Positions 34,431 to 46,349 of a stretch of DNA of 64,000 nucleotides are shown piece by piece (within the stretch, counting starts at the first letter, position 1; every line of letters starts with the position of its first letter). The stretch covers positions 353,646,413 through 353,710,412 of the forward strand of contig NC_080672.1 in assembly GCF_030247195.1 (NCBI RefSeq). Reading direction: 5' to 3'. The translations under genes were made by a program, and so were the position numbers. Below the pieces are notes generated by a model. The model searched no databases and had not been told where the DNA came from. It saw nothing but the letters and a program-made list of their open reading frames with translations. The stretch comes from Topomyia yanbarensis. Taxonomy: Eukaryota; Arthropoda; Insecta; Diptera; Culicidae.

Positions 34431-36169
34431 AATGCTATTCAAAGTGATGAATATGAGTAGTTTGTAAATCAAAAGAAATCCCGGGTACTATATTCCGTAA
34501 CGACACCTGAACTTGTGTTTTGATAGACTCCGGGCTGGGTGAAGATCTGGAGAAGATTCTTTACGATCATAGAGTCATCAAATAGCCAGAAATCACTATG
34601 CAAAATTTAGCCCCAAAAGTGTAAAAATTGAATTAATACAACTTGTACATAAAGGTGCATCACCTAGCTTAGGTAAAGTTGGATTTTTATATTTCGAAAT
34701 AATCCAATCAGTCTCTAGCACCAACTTGGGATCAATTAGTCAATCAATCTGAACTAGCAAATTAGAAAATTGGAACCACTTGTACACTACATCCAAACAG
34801 TAGGAACACAATTTGTGTGAAAGTTTAGGGTTGAGTAGTTTCGCACAAATTGGTTTAAGCCCTTTTTAGTTTGTTGGTAATACACTTTCCTTAGTTGCAG
34901 ACGTTTGATTCTCAAGCCAAAAAACAAGAGTCCGTTTTCACATTCTCGTCAGCAAAATAGACTTACTGTGCTATCTTCGGGACCAGTCAGTTGCGTTAGG
35001 CGTTCACACGTTATGTAACTGCTTAGATTTAGTATTCAACTGGTTCTAGTTTGGAATTATTGTCTAACTGTCCCCAAGTTGGTCTTAGTTACTGATGAAT
35101 AAATTTGAAATTCAATAATCCATTATCTATTATCCATTATGGGATATCCTTTATCTCTGAAGTTACACTAATTTGGGAAATCTTTTGTGTTCCAAGATCG
35201 TTAGATAAACCGAACGATACGTAGCGTAGCACTTACCAATCCCTTGGAGTAGATTGTCATCTCTTGTACATAGCGTTTGATTTTTTCTAATTCGAAAGAC
35301 CAAAAATGAAAATCTTCTTCAATGTGTTTATTAGACCGGCAACCTTTTCGAACTTTTTTCGGAACACTGCCAAATCAAATAGTAATAAGCTTCACAATCA
35401 ATATGTAAAATATGAGGTTTTTCTATAGCTCTAGTTCACTCACAAGAGTTTAGAGGTTGCAATAATTAAATATCTTGAGAATCGGAAATATAAACTCAAA
35501 ACTCAATAAAAGTCACACAGTTACTCTGCATAACTCAAAACTTACGGCCTTGTAGCTTCTTTAATTACGAACAACTATGCTCAAAGCTGCATACAAATTG
35601 GAGGTTACCGGACAAAGGTATTTAACTATGGATGTCAGAAGAGTTTTTGCAAATATCCTATTCTAAGCATGAGCGAGAAAGAGAGGCATCCCGAAACTTT
35701 TTGTTAGAATACCTACTTATTACAAAAACAGCTCAATTTGCAGTCTTCGGTAATACTGATCTTTACCTCTTATACATCTGATGATTTTGAGATGTCGCTA
35801 GCATCTTCGCCTTTCTCATATGGAAAAAATCAATTGCCCTGAACATCTACTTTTTAACCGACCCGAAGCACAGTGACACGACAAACAAGTGACAAACCCC
35901 CACAAATCATTTTCTTGTAATTCTTTTGCAAATATTTATTTTATTTTTCTCTCAGTTTGTATAAAATTATCTCAAAAGTTTACGATAATCAGATGAAAAA
36001 TGAATTTTTAATATGTTGTTGAAGCAAGTGATGTCGAGAATTTCCGTTCAATTCAATTCATAAGAAGAATTATGGAATTTAAAGCCTGATAGCTGAAATG
36101 GATTCAGTGACCCAAAAATAGTTAAAAACCCAATTTTTAGCCAAATGAAACAATTTTTATAATTTTGTC
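34431..36169. other. AT-rich non-coding stretch, nothing recognised
   Basis: No open frame above background and no obvious repeat ends. Confidence 0.4.
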
Positions 36170-36617
36170 ACAACTTTGTATGGAGAGGTGCCACGGTGCG
36201 GAGGGCCGAGTCCCACATACCATTCGATTCAGTTCGGCAGGATGGGCAAATATCTGTATGAGTGTGTATGTGTGGGTATATGTGTTTGTATTTATTTCAT
36301 AATGTCATTCATATTACTCAGAGATGACTGAACCACTTTGCACCGATTAGTTTCAAATGAACTATATAACGCTCCCAAAGGCTGCTATTGAATTTTTCGT
36401 TGATCGTACATTCGGTTCCGGAGTTACGAGTTGAGGAGTACGGTCACACAATATATTCCCATATAAACTGGTACCATCTTAATGCCCAAACGATGTTTTG
36501 GGGTCTAATGGCCAATCAAAGCCCTGCCTTATATGCAAAAGTGGCGTAAACGCCACTTTGGTCAAATTTCTTTTTTTGTATATTTCTAAACTCCACAAAA
36601 ATCCACGTCTTTCAGTG
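36170..36617 (+). repeat. GGCCCGGAGGGCC-family copy; its end is duplicated beyond the LINE
   Basis: Contains GGAGGGCCGAGTCCCACATACC, CATTCGATTCAGTTCGGCAGG, a GTGTATGTG tract and CTCAGAGATGACTGAACC as in 47459-50105. The last 193 bp (36425-36617) recur almost exactly at 39760-39989. Confidence 0.8.
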
Positions 36618-36683
36618 GGGGTGGCTGTTCGGCCATCTATGGGAGCTGTCCATCAATGTCAGCTTCTTTCTCCGAACAGCCTA

Positions 36684-36934
36684 CACACAGAAAAAAAATA
36701 TTGAAAAAAGTAAGAGTTTTCCGCTCTTAGCAAAAAACAACCAACGCCAACTATTAGGTTGAAAGTAAAACTTTTAAATTAATCAAGAATAATAATCAAA
36801 GTAAAAGTTTTCCTTTTAAGCAAATGAAGAATAGTACTCAAAACAAAAGTTTAATTTTTAAACTAAGAGTATGCGTTGGTTGTATTTTGCTAAGAGTGAA
36901 AAACTCTTATTTTTACCAACATTTTTTTTCTGTG
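36684..36934. mobile_element. TA-flanked MITE inside the LOA-like LINE
   Basis: Termini CACACAGAAAAAAAATATTG and CAACATTTTTTTTCTGTG, flanked by TA (36682-36683, 36935-36936). Inverted arms extend to AACAACCAACGC / GCGTTGGTTGT with shared AAGAGTTTTCCGCTCTTAGC-like blocks. Removing it joins CAGCC-TA-GATAAGCC. Confidence 0.8.
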
Positions 36935-37249
36935 TAGATAAGCCGTGTGGTGTCGGTAGTGGTTGTTTCAACCGGCTAAGAATTACACTACGGATTGCCT
37001 GTTCCGGTGGTAACACCAAACAGGGAACCCCAATTCCATAGTGTCATGCGACCCGTGCTATGGGTAAAATTGTTGAGGGGGTTTAAAATATTCTCAATGG
37101 CGAACGGAGCCTGGGAAGAGCCGGGCGAACTCCCCAGTAACTGGCTGTGGTCCACTAGGAGGTTGATAACTCTATTATCGTTCTCCGGGCAAAACCAGCC
37201 TAGAGTCCGCGTGGCATCCGGCAGGTTGAAGTATGTCAGTTATGGAAAT

Positions 37250-39393
37250 AACTGTCAAATTCATTCCCAAAGGTGGCCGCGTCACTTATGAGGAGGCAAA
37301 GAGCTTTAGACCGATCAGTCTGACCTCCTTCCTTCTCAAATCAGTGGAACGTTTAATCGACCACTACATTCGGGATGGTAGCTTGGGCGAGCACCCGCTG
37401 CATGCAATGCAACATGCATATCAGCGAGGGAAGTCTACTACCACCCTGTTACACAATGTTGTCTACAACATTGAAAAAGCTTTTTCACAAAAGCATTCAA
37501 GTTAAGGAATGTTTCTCGATATTGAAGGTGATTTTGACAAGGTGTCTTTCGAATAAATTTTAGAAGCAGCACAAGATCATGGAGTACCTTCATATATCAC
37601 GAACTGGATACACGCAATGCTTAGAAACCGACATCTGTGCTCATCGTTAAGATGAGTAGAGATGAGGAAACTGAGTGTCTGCGGATGTCCTCAAGGTGGT
37701 GTGCTGTCACCACTTCTATGGAACCTTGTCGCCGATAGCTTGTTGAGAAAACTAAATAAGCTTGGGTTTCCGACGTATGGTTTCGCCGATGATTATCATA
37801 TAATGATCACCGGTATTTGCATTAACACACTTTTTGATTTGATGCAACAAGCCTTATGTGTTGTGGAGCGGTGGTGTCTTCATGTTGGACCATCAGTTAA
37901 TCCAAATAAAACCTCAATGGTGCTTTTCACGCAACGAAGGATTACAACCGGAGCTCGTCTATTGCAGTTTTTTTGACTCTGAAATTATTGTCGAAGATCA
38001 AGTTAAGTACGTTGGGGTAATTCTCGACTCAAAACTTAATTGGACAGCTCACATCGATTTCAGGATCAAGAAAGCTTGCATGGCCTTTGGCCAATGTAGA
38101 CGGGCTTTCGGCAAATCTTGGGGACTCAAACCCAAGCACATTCAGTGGATCTACACAACAATTGTTAGACCAATACTGGCATACGGGTGCCTTGTTTGGT
38201 GGCAGAAGGGAGAAGTCATGACAATCCAATCAAAGTTAAATCATCTTCAGAGAATGGTCTTGATGGCGATGACTGGTGCGTTCTCGACAACACCTACTGC
38301 TGCTCTCGAGGCACTCTTGAACATAAATATGTGTTTCTGAAACAAGAAGCACTTTCTTGTGCATACAGTCTTAAGGTTACTGGGCTCTGGAACAGTAACC
38401 CAATAGATCGTGTAACTAGCCACACAAGACTGTGGCCCCAAATGGTTACTTGGGATGAATATACACTTGCTCCCAGTGACCTTACACTCACATGTAGTTT
38501 TCCTTCTAAAACTTTCAATGTGAGAATTCCTCTTCATGAGGAATGGCTGTCTAGCTGGATGGAGCGACAACTTCAAGAATACGTAGTTCGTTATACGGAC
38601 GGTTCTTTGTTGGAGGGCCGAGCCGGTGCTGGTGTCTATTGTCATGAGATGAGATTAAACCAATCTCATTCGCTTGGTAGATACTGTACCGTATTCCAAG
38701 CAGAAATCTTTGCGATTCTGTGTGGCGTACAATCCGCACTTCAACAGGGAATTTGCGGTAAAAGAATCTATTTTTTCTCTGACAGTCAGGCTGCCCTGAA
38801 AGCACTTAGTTCGGCAGATTCGAGATCGAAATTAGTAATCGCATGTCGAACTCAAATCGAAGAACTTAGCATTTCAAATGCTATCTACCTTCTATGGGTA
38901 CCCGGTCATTCCGGTATTACTGGAAATGACTGGGCGGACGAATTGGCTAGAGCTGGCGCTGCGACTGATTTCGTTGGTCCAGAACCAGTTCTACCACTGT
39001 CAATAAGTTGGATAAAGCACAAGATTCGCTCTTGGGCTGCATTCGACCATGCCAACCATTGGCGTAGCTTGCAAACTTGCGTTCAAACAAAGGCTTTTCT
39101 GCCGGATGTGAGTTGCATTATTCCAAGCAAAATGCAGTATTCTGGTCAGGGCACTGACTGGACATTGCGAACTCAATTATCACATGGCTACTATTCAGCG
39201 CGCTGAGTATTATTCATGTGATCTTTGTGAATCCGATTACGGAACATCATATCATTTGATATGCAATTGCCCTGTGTTAATGCAATTGCGCATCCAGATT
39301 TTTGGTTCTCCATACATAGATGAACCTATGTACAGAGAGCTGAAATTTAAGGATATGCTTTTGTTCCTAACACAGTGTGGTAAAGAGCTATAG
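37250..39393 (+). pseudogene. LOA-like LINE reverse transcriptase-RNase H, disrupted
   Basis: Polymerase blocks: KFIPKGGRVTYEEAKSFRPI, GKSTTTLLHNVVYNIEKAF, MFLDIEGDFDKVSF, CPQGGVLSPLLWNL and the active-site FADD (near 37785). RNase H: YTDGS, FQAEIFAIL, FSDSQAAL and GHSGITGNDWADELA, so the four acidic residues are intact (38590-38945). C-terminus: CDLCESDYGTSYHLICNCP, a C2HC-like knuckle. Three in-frame stops (near 37503, 37555 and 37650) and frame shifts near 37950, 38310 and 39190 make it non-functional. Confidence 0.9.
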
Positions 39394-39759
39394 TTTTTTA
39401 GCCGTATTTGAATGACAATATCTCTTCGGGGGTGTTGTCGTTCTGTTATCTCAATATCCCCTCGGGGGTGTTGATATATCCGCTCACTGTTTGAGTAGAG
39501 GTTCTAAATCCCTCCGGGGGTTGGGAGTTTTATTCCTGCTGTTGTAGCACCTGCAGATCGTTCAGCATCACTCCGGGGGTGCAGAATGCTCTGTTTTAAT
39601 TGTTCTGTGTCGTTGTTTTCCTTACCCCTAACCTTACCACTTCCCCAATCCTTCCCATCCGGAAAATGATGAAAAGACGATTCTTGGCAAGGCACAAATC
39701 TCCGATCAACATGGGGAACGTGCCATTTGAGCCAGACGCTACTGATTCCTGATTCCTGA
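39394..39759 (+). other. LOA-like LINE 3' untranslated region with repeated CGGGGGTG motif
   Basis: TTCGGGGGTGTTG, CTCGGGGGTGTTG, TCCGGGGGTTGGG and TCCGGGGGTGCAG occur at about 39426, 39465, 39512 and 39571. The region ends CTGATTCCTGATTCCTGAT. Confidence 0.7.
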
Positions 39760-40120
39760 TACGAGTTGAGGAGTACGGTCACACAATATATTCCCATATA
39801 AACTGGTACCATCTTAATGCCCAAATGATGTAATACATATTAGAATAAGTATAACATTAAGTGGGTTTTGGGGTCTAATGACCAATCAAAGCCCTGCCTT
39901 ATATGCAAAAGTGGCGTAAGCGCCACTTTGGTCAAATTTCTTTTTTTGTATATTTCTAAACTCTCCACAAAAATCTACGTCTTTCAGTGTAATTGTCTTA
40001 TTGTCTTAAAATTAAATTGTCTTAAAATTATGCAAAATGGGCTTTTAAAACGTGAAAAACAAAGTGACGTAAACGCCATTTTTTTACCAAAGTGACGTAC
40101 CGGTGCAATATAGTATTGAA
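39760..40120 (+). repeat. Direct-repeat copy 2 flanking the LOA-like LINE
   Basis: 39760-39989 matches 36425-36617 at about 97% apart from a ~37-bp segment (39830-39866) missing from copy 1. Sequence after 39989 has no match in copy 1's continuation, which is the LINE. Confidence 0.85.
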
Positions 40121-40894
40121 GGTGTATTCAACAAGGTAAAACAATTTATTCTTAATCTGTTGTATCATATGTAATGTTGGGAGCTAGATAAGCACCATTT
40201 TGTGATGTAAATGGCTAGGGTGGTATTATAATTAAGCTAGGGTGGTATTTAAATTAGCTTTTTAGTACGATAAAAAAAATTTGAACCATTTATATTTTAT
40301 AAAGAAAAAAGCAGCAGCAAGCTTAGCCTTTTTCAACATGGATTTTTGATACCACTATAATGTACGTATCGTATCTTGGTGGAAAGTTTTGTTCAAAACC
40401 TTGACCGCTGTTGTTCTATATCTCATCATTTTGGTGTACAATTGGTACCCAACCAATTAATTTCAAAACCAATTCCAACCAAAACACCTGCAAATTATCT
40501 GAAATTTATTCAAGTTTCATAAACCGTGAATTGAACTGTTCACATATCCGGCTCCAAATTTATACGAAAATTTCATCTGGTCAGTACGAGGCAATTTTAA
40601 GCCAGTTTCATTAATTTTTCAAAGTACAGCATGAAGACTGATATTAATATAACATGAACATTAATAAATTGTATGTATAAAGGCTCTAAATTAATTTTGA
40701 AACCATCTGAGAGACGTTGTGGATTCATAATGAGTAACCCATACCTGTGAAACGTTTGTACCTGAATACACTTTTTTTTCGACACGATCGATCTACTAAA
40801 AATGCAATCAGATGTAGTCATCAGATTACTGGGACCAGTCGTTAAGTGGAACACTGTATCCAAATGTCTTCAAATTGTATTTTTCACTGATCAC

Positions 40895-41300
40895 AGAATT
40901 TGGTGTGCCGCATGACAGAAATAATTACTAGAATTGTTTGGTCCGAACTTCCATATTCCAGAATTGTAAATAAAGTGTCCCTATTTGACATTGAATTTAC
41001 ATTGTCCATAAATTATAGGGTTTTCATTATTTGATATGTCGCATGACAAAAATGTTTAACAAAAATGTTTCATCCCGGATGACTTTACATGTGATAGCAC
41101 TGTTCGTAGAAAACCAACCTGGTGTGCCTTGATGTGCCGCATGACAGGAATATTCACTTAAAATATCGTCCGTTGAAAAGGAATCCGGAATCACCGAATA
41201 GGATGTAAAGTTTCACCGTGTGTCCGGATGACTTTACATGTCTGCATTGCTTATAGATCATCGTTATTGTGCCGCATGGCAGGTATCTTCAAGTATAAAT
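40895..41300 (+). repeat. Degenerate tandem repeat, TGTGCCGCATGACAGG units
   Basis: Four blocks near 40906, 41037, 41143 and 41271, alternating with TCCGGATGACTTTACATGT near 41075 and 41222. The period is 105-135 bp. Confidence 0.7.
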
Positions 41301-41630
41301 GTTTCACAAACATGAGTAGCACATTGCGTATTCACTAGGTCTTCCAGCCCAGAACCGCTTCCACGTTGCCTGAAAAAGGCCTACATGATACCAAAATAAA
41401 GTTATAGTTATAAATGTAGGATAAAATATACAGATCATTTTATAATAATGCCTGACTTGCAGCTAACTTTGGAAAATTAATGAAAATGTATTGAATGGCC
41501 CTCGGACATAACCCACGGAACTTCCGTATAGATCCAAAAACCACCATCTGGCCAGATCACCACATATAGCCTCGAGAATTTGAATGAATTCATAATCATT
41601 TGCAGATAATTCAGTTGAAACGGTTGATAA

Positions 41631-41727
41631 CCCAAGTAACAATTGAAGTTTTATAGCACGCTACAAGTCCAATCTAAGTTTTATGAGAGGCAATAAAACT
41701 ACCGAAAAACCTAAATTGTTACTAGGG
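41631..41727. mobile_element. Small MITE, CCCAAGTAACAATT family, copy 2
   Basis: CCCAAGTAACAATTGAAG ... AAATTGTTACTAGGG; same family as 30831-30925. Ends are inverted repeats of about 14 bp. Confidence 0.8.
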
Positions 41728-42261
41728 AATTTGGTTTGTATACGTACGTCAGAATTGCATAAAAACAGTGAGATGAAATCGCTATTTTTTGCAAAAGTGA
41801 CGTTAGCTAAAATTTGCAAGGTTTTTGCGAAAAAGTGAAAATTTAAGCAATTGGCTATTATCTACGATGGATTGTACATATTTTGTACAGAACAGATAGT
41901 TGAAATAGTATTCGTGCTTTTGAAAACATCACGGAACACAAAAATTGGTTTCCTGGAAAATATTCCTATTGGCGCAAACGTCACAATTGCATAAAAGGGC
42001 AGAGCAGATTTGACTGCATTGGCCACCTTTGACGGTTCTCGATGCCTTTGGGGAAGTTGCCAAGTTCCTAAGTTAATGTCACACCTATTATTCAGCGAAT
42101 TCTCTACCAATTTTTACAAACTCGATTTCAAATGAAAGATATAATATTTCCATTGGCTACTATGGAATTTCATTCAGATCTGATTTTAGGTTCCAGAGTT
42201 ACAGATTTACTATTGCGATCACATAAGAATTTCCCATATAAACCGTTACAACCATAATACC

Positions 42262-42392
42262 TCGAATGTTTTAACCTTATGGTCATTCGCCTCATTTCGG
42301 GTTAGAAAAATCTCTTTAGAAAAATGTCTGCGGGGTTGGAAATCGAACCCAGGTGAGTTGCGTACAAGGCGATCGATTTACCAACTATGATT
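42262..42392 (-). mobile_element. Feilai-like tRNA-derived SINE, copy 1
   Basis: On the minus strand: ATAGTTGGTAAATCGATCGC (A-box region), GGGTTCGATTTCC (B box, 42338-42350), then AACCCCGCAGAC, TTTTTCTAACCCGAAATGAG and GGCGAATGACCATAAGGTT. The same modules occur at 54731-54896. RNA polymerase III internal promoter boxes define the class; the Feilai name is from memory of Aedes SINEs. Confidence 0.78.
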
Positions 42393-42641
42393 TGCAAATT
42401 TAGATCACTGATGGCCAATCAACGATTCTTTCAATTTGTTACCCACTATCGACAATTTCGGGTGTCCTGTGTCTCGGGCTTATTTCACAATTAAGGGGTT
42501 ATAAATGTTGAGATGCGGGAAAAAAAGGAAAAGTATGTAGCCATATTTTTATGAAACACTTGTTATACGTCTAGCGTACAATGTCCAATTTGAAAAAATC
42601 CACTTTAGAACATTAAAAATAATAATAATTGTCGAAGTTAT

Positions 42642-43141
42642 NNNNNNNNNNNNNNNNNNNNNNNNNNNNNNNNNNNNNNNNNNNNNNNNNNNNNNNNNNN
42701 NNNNNNNNNNNNNNNNNNNNNNNNNNNNNNNNNNNNNNNNNNNNNNNNNNNNNNNNNNNNNNNNNNNNNNNNNNNNNNNNNNNNNNNNNNNNNNNNNNNN
42801 NNNNNNNNNNNNNNNNNNNNNNNNNNNNNNNNNNNNNNNNNNNNNNNNNNNNNNNNNNNNNNNNNNNNNNNNNNNNNNNNNNNNNNNNNNNNNNNNNNNN
42901 NNNNNNNNNNNNNNNNNNNNNNNNNNNNNNNNNNNNNNNNNNNNNNNNNNNNNNNNNNNNNNNNNNNNNNNNNNNNNNNNNNNNNNNNNNNNNNNNNNNN
43001 NNNNNNNNNNNNNNNNNNNNNNNNNNNNNNNNNNNNNNNNNNNNNNNNNNNNNNNNNNNNNNNNNNNNNNNNNNNNNNNNNNNNNNNNNNNNNNNNNNNN
43101 NNNNNNNNNNNNNNNNNNNNNNNNNNNNNNNNNNNNNNNNN
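42642..43141. other. Assembly gap, 500 N
   Basis: Exactly 500 undetermined bases, probably a placeholder length. Open frames crossing it are artefacts. Confidence 0.99.
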
Positions 43142-43762
43142 ACAATGCTGAATTGATAAACACTTTTTGAGCCTTATTAGTGCATTCAAAATTATTAAAT
43201 TATGAGAAACAATTACAAAATAATACTGTAGGTGTGTACTATCATCTAGACTAAAATAATAAACTAAACATGCACACAAATTTCAATTTTCGTGAACAAA
43301 TTTCAATATTTCTAAGATAATAAGACAATATAAATTGCCTTATGTGATTAAGAGAACGAAGCTATTTAAATCTTCCCAAAAATATATTTATTTTTCTTAT
43401 GTAATAAGTAGCCGTATCACCTGAGAATATTATCGTAAAGTATCAAAGTTTAACTCCGCATATTTTCGAAGATAAATATAGTAGAACCGGTCTGCACGGA
43501 GTTGCGTAGGGTCAAGTCGTAAAATGTAACGGGTGTTTAATTATTTTGAAATCAGTGTAAATGATTGCAAGAGAAACTGATTAACTCGAGTAAACTCTTT
43601 GTTGTAGAATTTTAATTACACTACTGCTTTAACCACCGATATCAATAAATAAAAAATAAAAAAATTTATCCACTTAATCCTAACTGAATAGACCGATACT
43701 TTGAATACAACTCTCTTTAAATCTTATTTATAATTAGTAATACGAGAATAACAAAAAATAAA
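43142..43762. other. AT-rich stretch, nothing recognised
   Basis: No gene or repeat terminus seen. Confidence 0.4.
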
Positions 43763-43873
43763 AGTCTACGTAGACATTTTAAAAGACCCCCCCTCCCCCC
43801 TCGTAGACAAACGTAGACTTTTGCCAGACCCCCCCGTCCCCCCTATGAGTCTACGTGGTTTATGAACGGCCCC
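43763..43873. mobile_element. Truncated PIF/Harbinger-like MITE end
   Basis: Ends GTCTACGTGGTTTATGAACGGCCCC followed by TTA, matching the right end of 46350-47087. Two GTCTACG...CCCCC blocks are repeated inside; the left terminus is absent. Confidence 0.6.
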
Positions 43874-44701
43874 TTATAATGTACGTCTTCTATTACACCT
43901 CACAAATTGCACTAGAAATGTTTAGCCATTGTGGGCATTTTTCTTATTTATTTTCGAAATTATAACTGGATTATTAAAAAGATATATCAAAGGACCAAAG
44001 GATCCTATTCTTCCAATTGCAATGCGATGCGTCATGGCACACAATCGTTATAATTTTGATTGATTTACGCAATGACAGGAAAAAGTAGAAATGTTTTGTA
44101 AAGCATTTAATATGAATGATAGAATCTGTAAAAAGTAAACTACCAATTAAATCAATAAGCTTATGTAGAATGTTGATACTGTTGATTGATTTGTACGAAG
44201 ATCTAACACACGGTGTGGAAAAAAACTGCTTTTTTCGTTTGCGATTTTTGCGCATTCTCTGTCCAACCTTAACCAAATGATGAATTTATATGAGCCCGCC
44301 ACGCATAATTTAAAGAGCAAGAGAGCGGGGTCTCTCGCACTCAACCACCCCTTCGCACGCGCACACTTGCAATCCGCGTATTGAGCTCCGAAAAAAGAGC
44401 GTTCTGCTTTTTCTGCGATTTGTGCTGATGTATTCCAACCGAAGAGTTTGAGCTGACACAAACCGTAGCAGTTACTACGAGGCAGGGTTGCCACTATTTT
44501 TCAACGAGTAGCTGGAAGATCAACTAAAAATATCTGGCAAAATCTGTCACTTAACAGTGACCTAAAAGTCATCGAAACTATCAATCGATTTTTGTTAAAT
44601 TTGTGAAAATATGCCCCTAATTTCCAAAATGTGTGTGCAAACACTTCTGTAATTTAAAAATCTGGCAGAATGAGAGGTTTGTCTTTTGTCATTTGTTTGT
44701 C
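43874..44701. other. Non-coding stretch, nothing recognised
   Basis: No intact frame above background. The stretch 44290-44490 is somewhat GC-richer. Confidence 0.4.
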
Positions 44702-44935
44702 ATAACTCCAGAACCGGCAGTCGGATCAACTAAAAATTCAATATCAGCTTATAGAAGCGTTATACTAAGTTTGTGAAAATCGCTTCAGCGATCTCTGAGA
44801 AAATTGTATGAGTTTAAATGACATACACACACACCGACATTTTACTATCTCGACGAACTGAATCGCATGGTATATCACACACGGCAGTGATTGCATAACC
44901 TTTCTTTATATGAGAAAGGCAAAGAGAGACAAATT
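44702..44935 (-). repeat. GGCCCGGAGGGCC-family fragment, minus orientation
   Basis: Contains reversed family blocks: ACTCCAGAACCGG, TCTCTGAGAAAATTG, CACACACAC, CTCGACGAACTGAATCG and TTTCTTTATATGAGAAAGGC. Confidence 0.7.
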
Positions 44936-44989
44936 TCTCTTTTTTCTTTAATGTCTATAAAATTTATTTTTTTTCATCAATTTTTTTTG

Positions 44990-45400
44990 AATTAGGTTTA
45001 GACGAATTTCGCGCTAAATCGTATTCAAAATTGGCAGCACCCTCTCAGATTTTGATGAAACTTTCTGTACATGAAGACTTTGTCTCAAAAAGCCACTTTG
45101 CATACTTTGTTTTTTCCAAAAATGATCTGTCTTTTGAAAAGGGTCAAACTTTTTTTACCAATTTTCTTCAAAAGGCTACAGTATAAAAATGACAAATCCT
45201 ACAAAAAAATGTTGTAGGACTTATTTTCACAAAATTAGTCAAATTTTTGAGTAAAAATATTGAAAAAAATCCTTCATCGAAAAAATGGATTTTAAAAATT
45301 TAAAGTCGATTTACAAAAAACCCCATCTTTGATTTGGATGAAATTTTGTTCCAAGATAGGTAATTATGTTCCCTACCTACTAGGAAGGTAGCCATTTAAC
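44990..45400 (+). repeat. Repeat S, plus copy
   Basis: Reverse complement of about 51495-51915: shared blocks include ATTTCATCcAAATC-type sequence, GTAGGACTTATTTTCAC, GGGTCAAACTTTTTTTACC, AAGCCACTTTGCATACTTTG and CAGATTTTGATGAAACTTTC. Function unknown. Confidence 0.78.
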
Positions 45401-45429
45401 ACCGAAGATAAACCATTCAACACCATCGA

Positions 45430-46345
45430 CATATGCGAGATTTAACTGAATCCGACTTGGCCGTGTACGAAGAAGTATCTTGTCTATGTACCCGCCCGGG
45501 AAGTAGAGATTGATGGTGTAGTCTCCAACATGGGTCTTAATTGCGTTGTATGGGGCTCACTCCTTCAAGAACCCTTTGCTTCGGCCAGTAAAAATTCTAG
45601 TTCGCAAGCAATTGCGTTCAGGAAAAATCAAGGGGTATATGAAAACAACTTATTTTGCATCAGCCTTATTTTGAATCTTTCGCCGAATGTGCTCTTTCAA
45701 CCTTCGATCTTTTGGACGCGGCTAGTCTACCTGGTCGCGTTTTCGTGCCGCGAGGCATGAACTACCGTCGTTGCAAATAATTGGGCCTACAGCGACTTAT
45801 TGTAGAAACAAGACACGCTGTGGAAAATGCGGAGAGAATCATGAATAGTTTTCCTACTGTGGAGAGACTCCGCATGATCTTTCGACATATCTCACATATA
45901 AATTATGTGGGGATGAAATGAAATATTCTTTTAAGGAACGCTCCGATAAGAAATGCAAAAGAGCACTATGCTACCGACAACGACTAATTTCTACGTTTCC
46001 TTGTACACTAAAGAGCGAGAGTCTGATCATCCCATTGTGGGAACATCTTCTAATGTGCCTTTAAATTTCCGAAAGAGGAAAATCAATCTCCTAAACTTCC
46101 TCGTAATGGCCTGAAGGGTGCTGTTACAAAACCGAAGTAAGTGGTTCCTGGTCTCGGTAATCTTAGAAACTGGCAGGAATTTACACATGGGACATAAAAA
46201 ACCCCAAGTGTCCCTATATTTCAGTCCCTACAATTTCCCCCAGGTTTTGCACAATGCATTTGCGCTACAATTAAAGGTTAGACGAAACGAATACCCGACG
46301 CGAACAACCGTGAACAGTCTCCTACTTCGTGGTGGACACAGACTG
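45430..46345 (+). pseudogene. LINE remnant: ORF1 zinc-knuckle region and start of ORF2
   Basis: Translation, with frame changes and stops, yields RCGKCGENHE, YCGETPHDLSTY and LCGDEMKYSFKERSDKKC, resembling CCHC nucleic-acid-binding knuckles of LINE ORF1 proteins. Near 46310, PTSWWTQT may belong to the linker between endonuclease and reverse transcriptase. Heavily decayed; the family (I/LOA/R1-like) is inferred. Confidence 0.6.
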
Positions 46346-46349
46346 CTTA

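Larger units (their letters stand above)
36618..39759 (+). mobile_element. LOA-like LINE, internally deleted and decayed
   Basis: Lies between near-identical direct repeats 36425-36617 and 39760-39989. The 5' part (36618-36683 and 36937-~37245) looks untranslated, and is interrupted by a MITE. It passes directly into reverse-transcriptase sequence; ORF1 and the endonuclease are missing. Reverse transcriptase, RNase H and a C-terminal zinc-knuckle-like motif follow. The 3' end is a short TGATTCC repeat rather than poly(A), as in LOA/I-type elements. Family assignment is inferred from domain order. Confidence 0.82.
40121..42266. other. Non-coding stretch between LINE and SINE
   Basis: Apart from the tandem repeat at 40895-41300 and the MITE at 41631-41727 I see no gene. 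42050-42260 resembles GGCCCGGAGGGCC-family internal blocks (TTCCAGAGTTACAG, TTTCCCATATAAACCG). Confidence 0.4.

Noticed and set aside
42549..43279. Open frames of 175-213 codons
   Set aside because: They run through the 500-N gap and encode X only.
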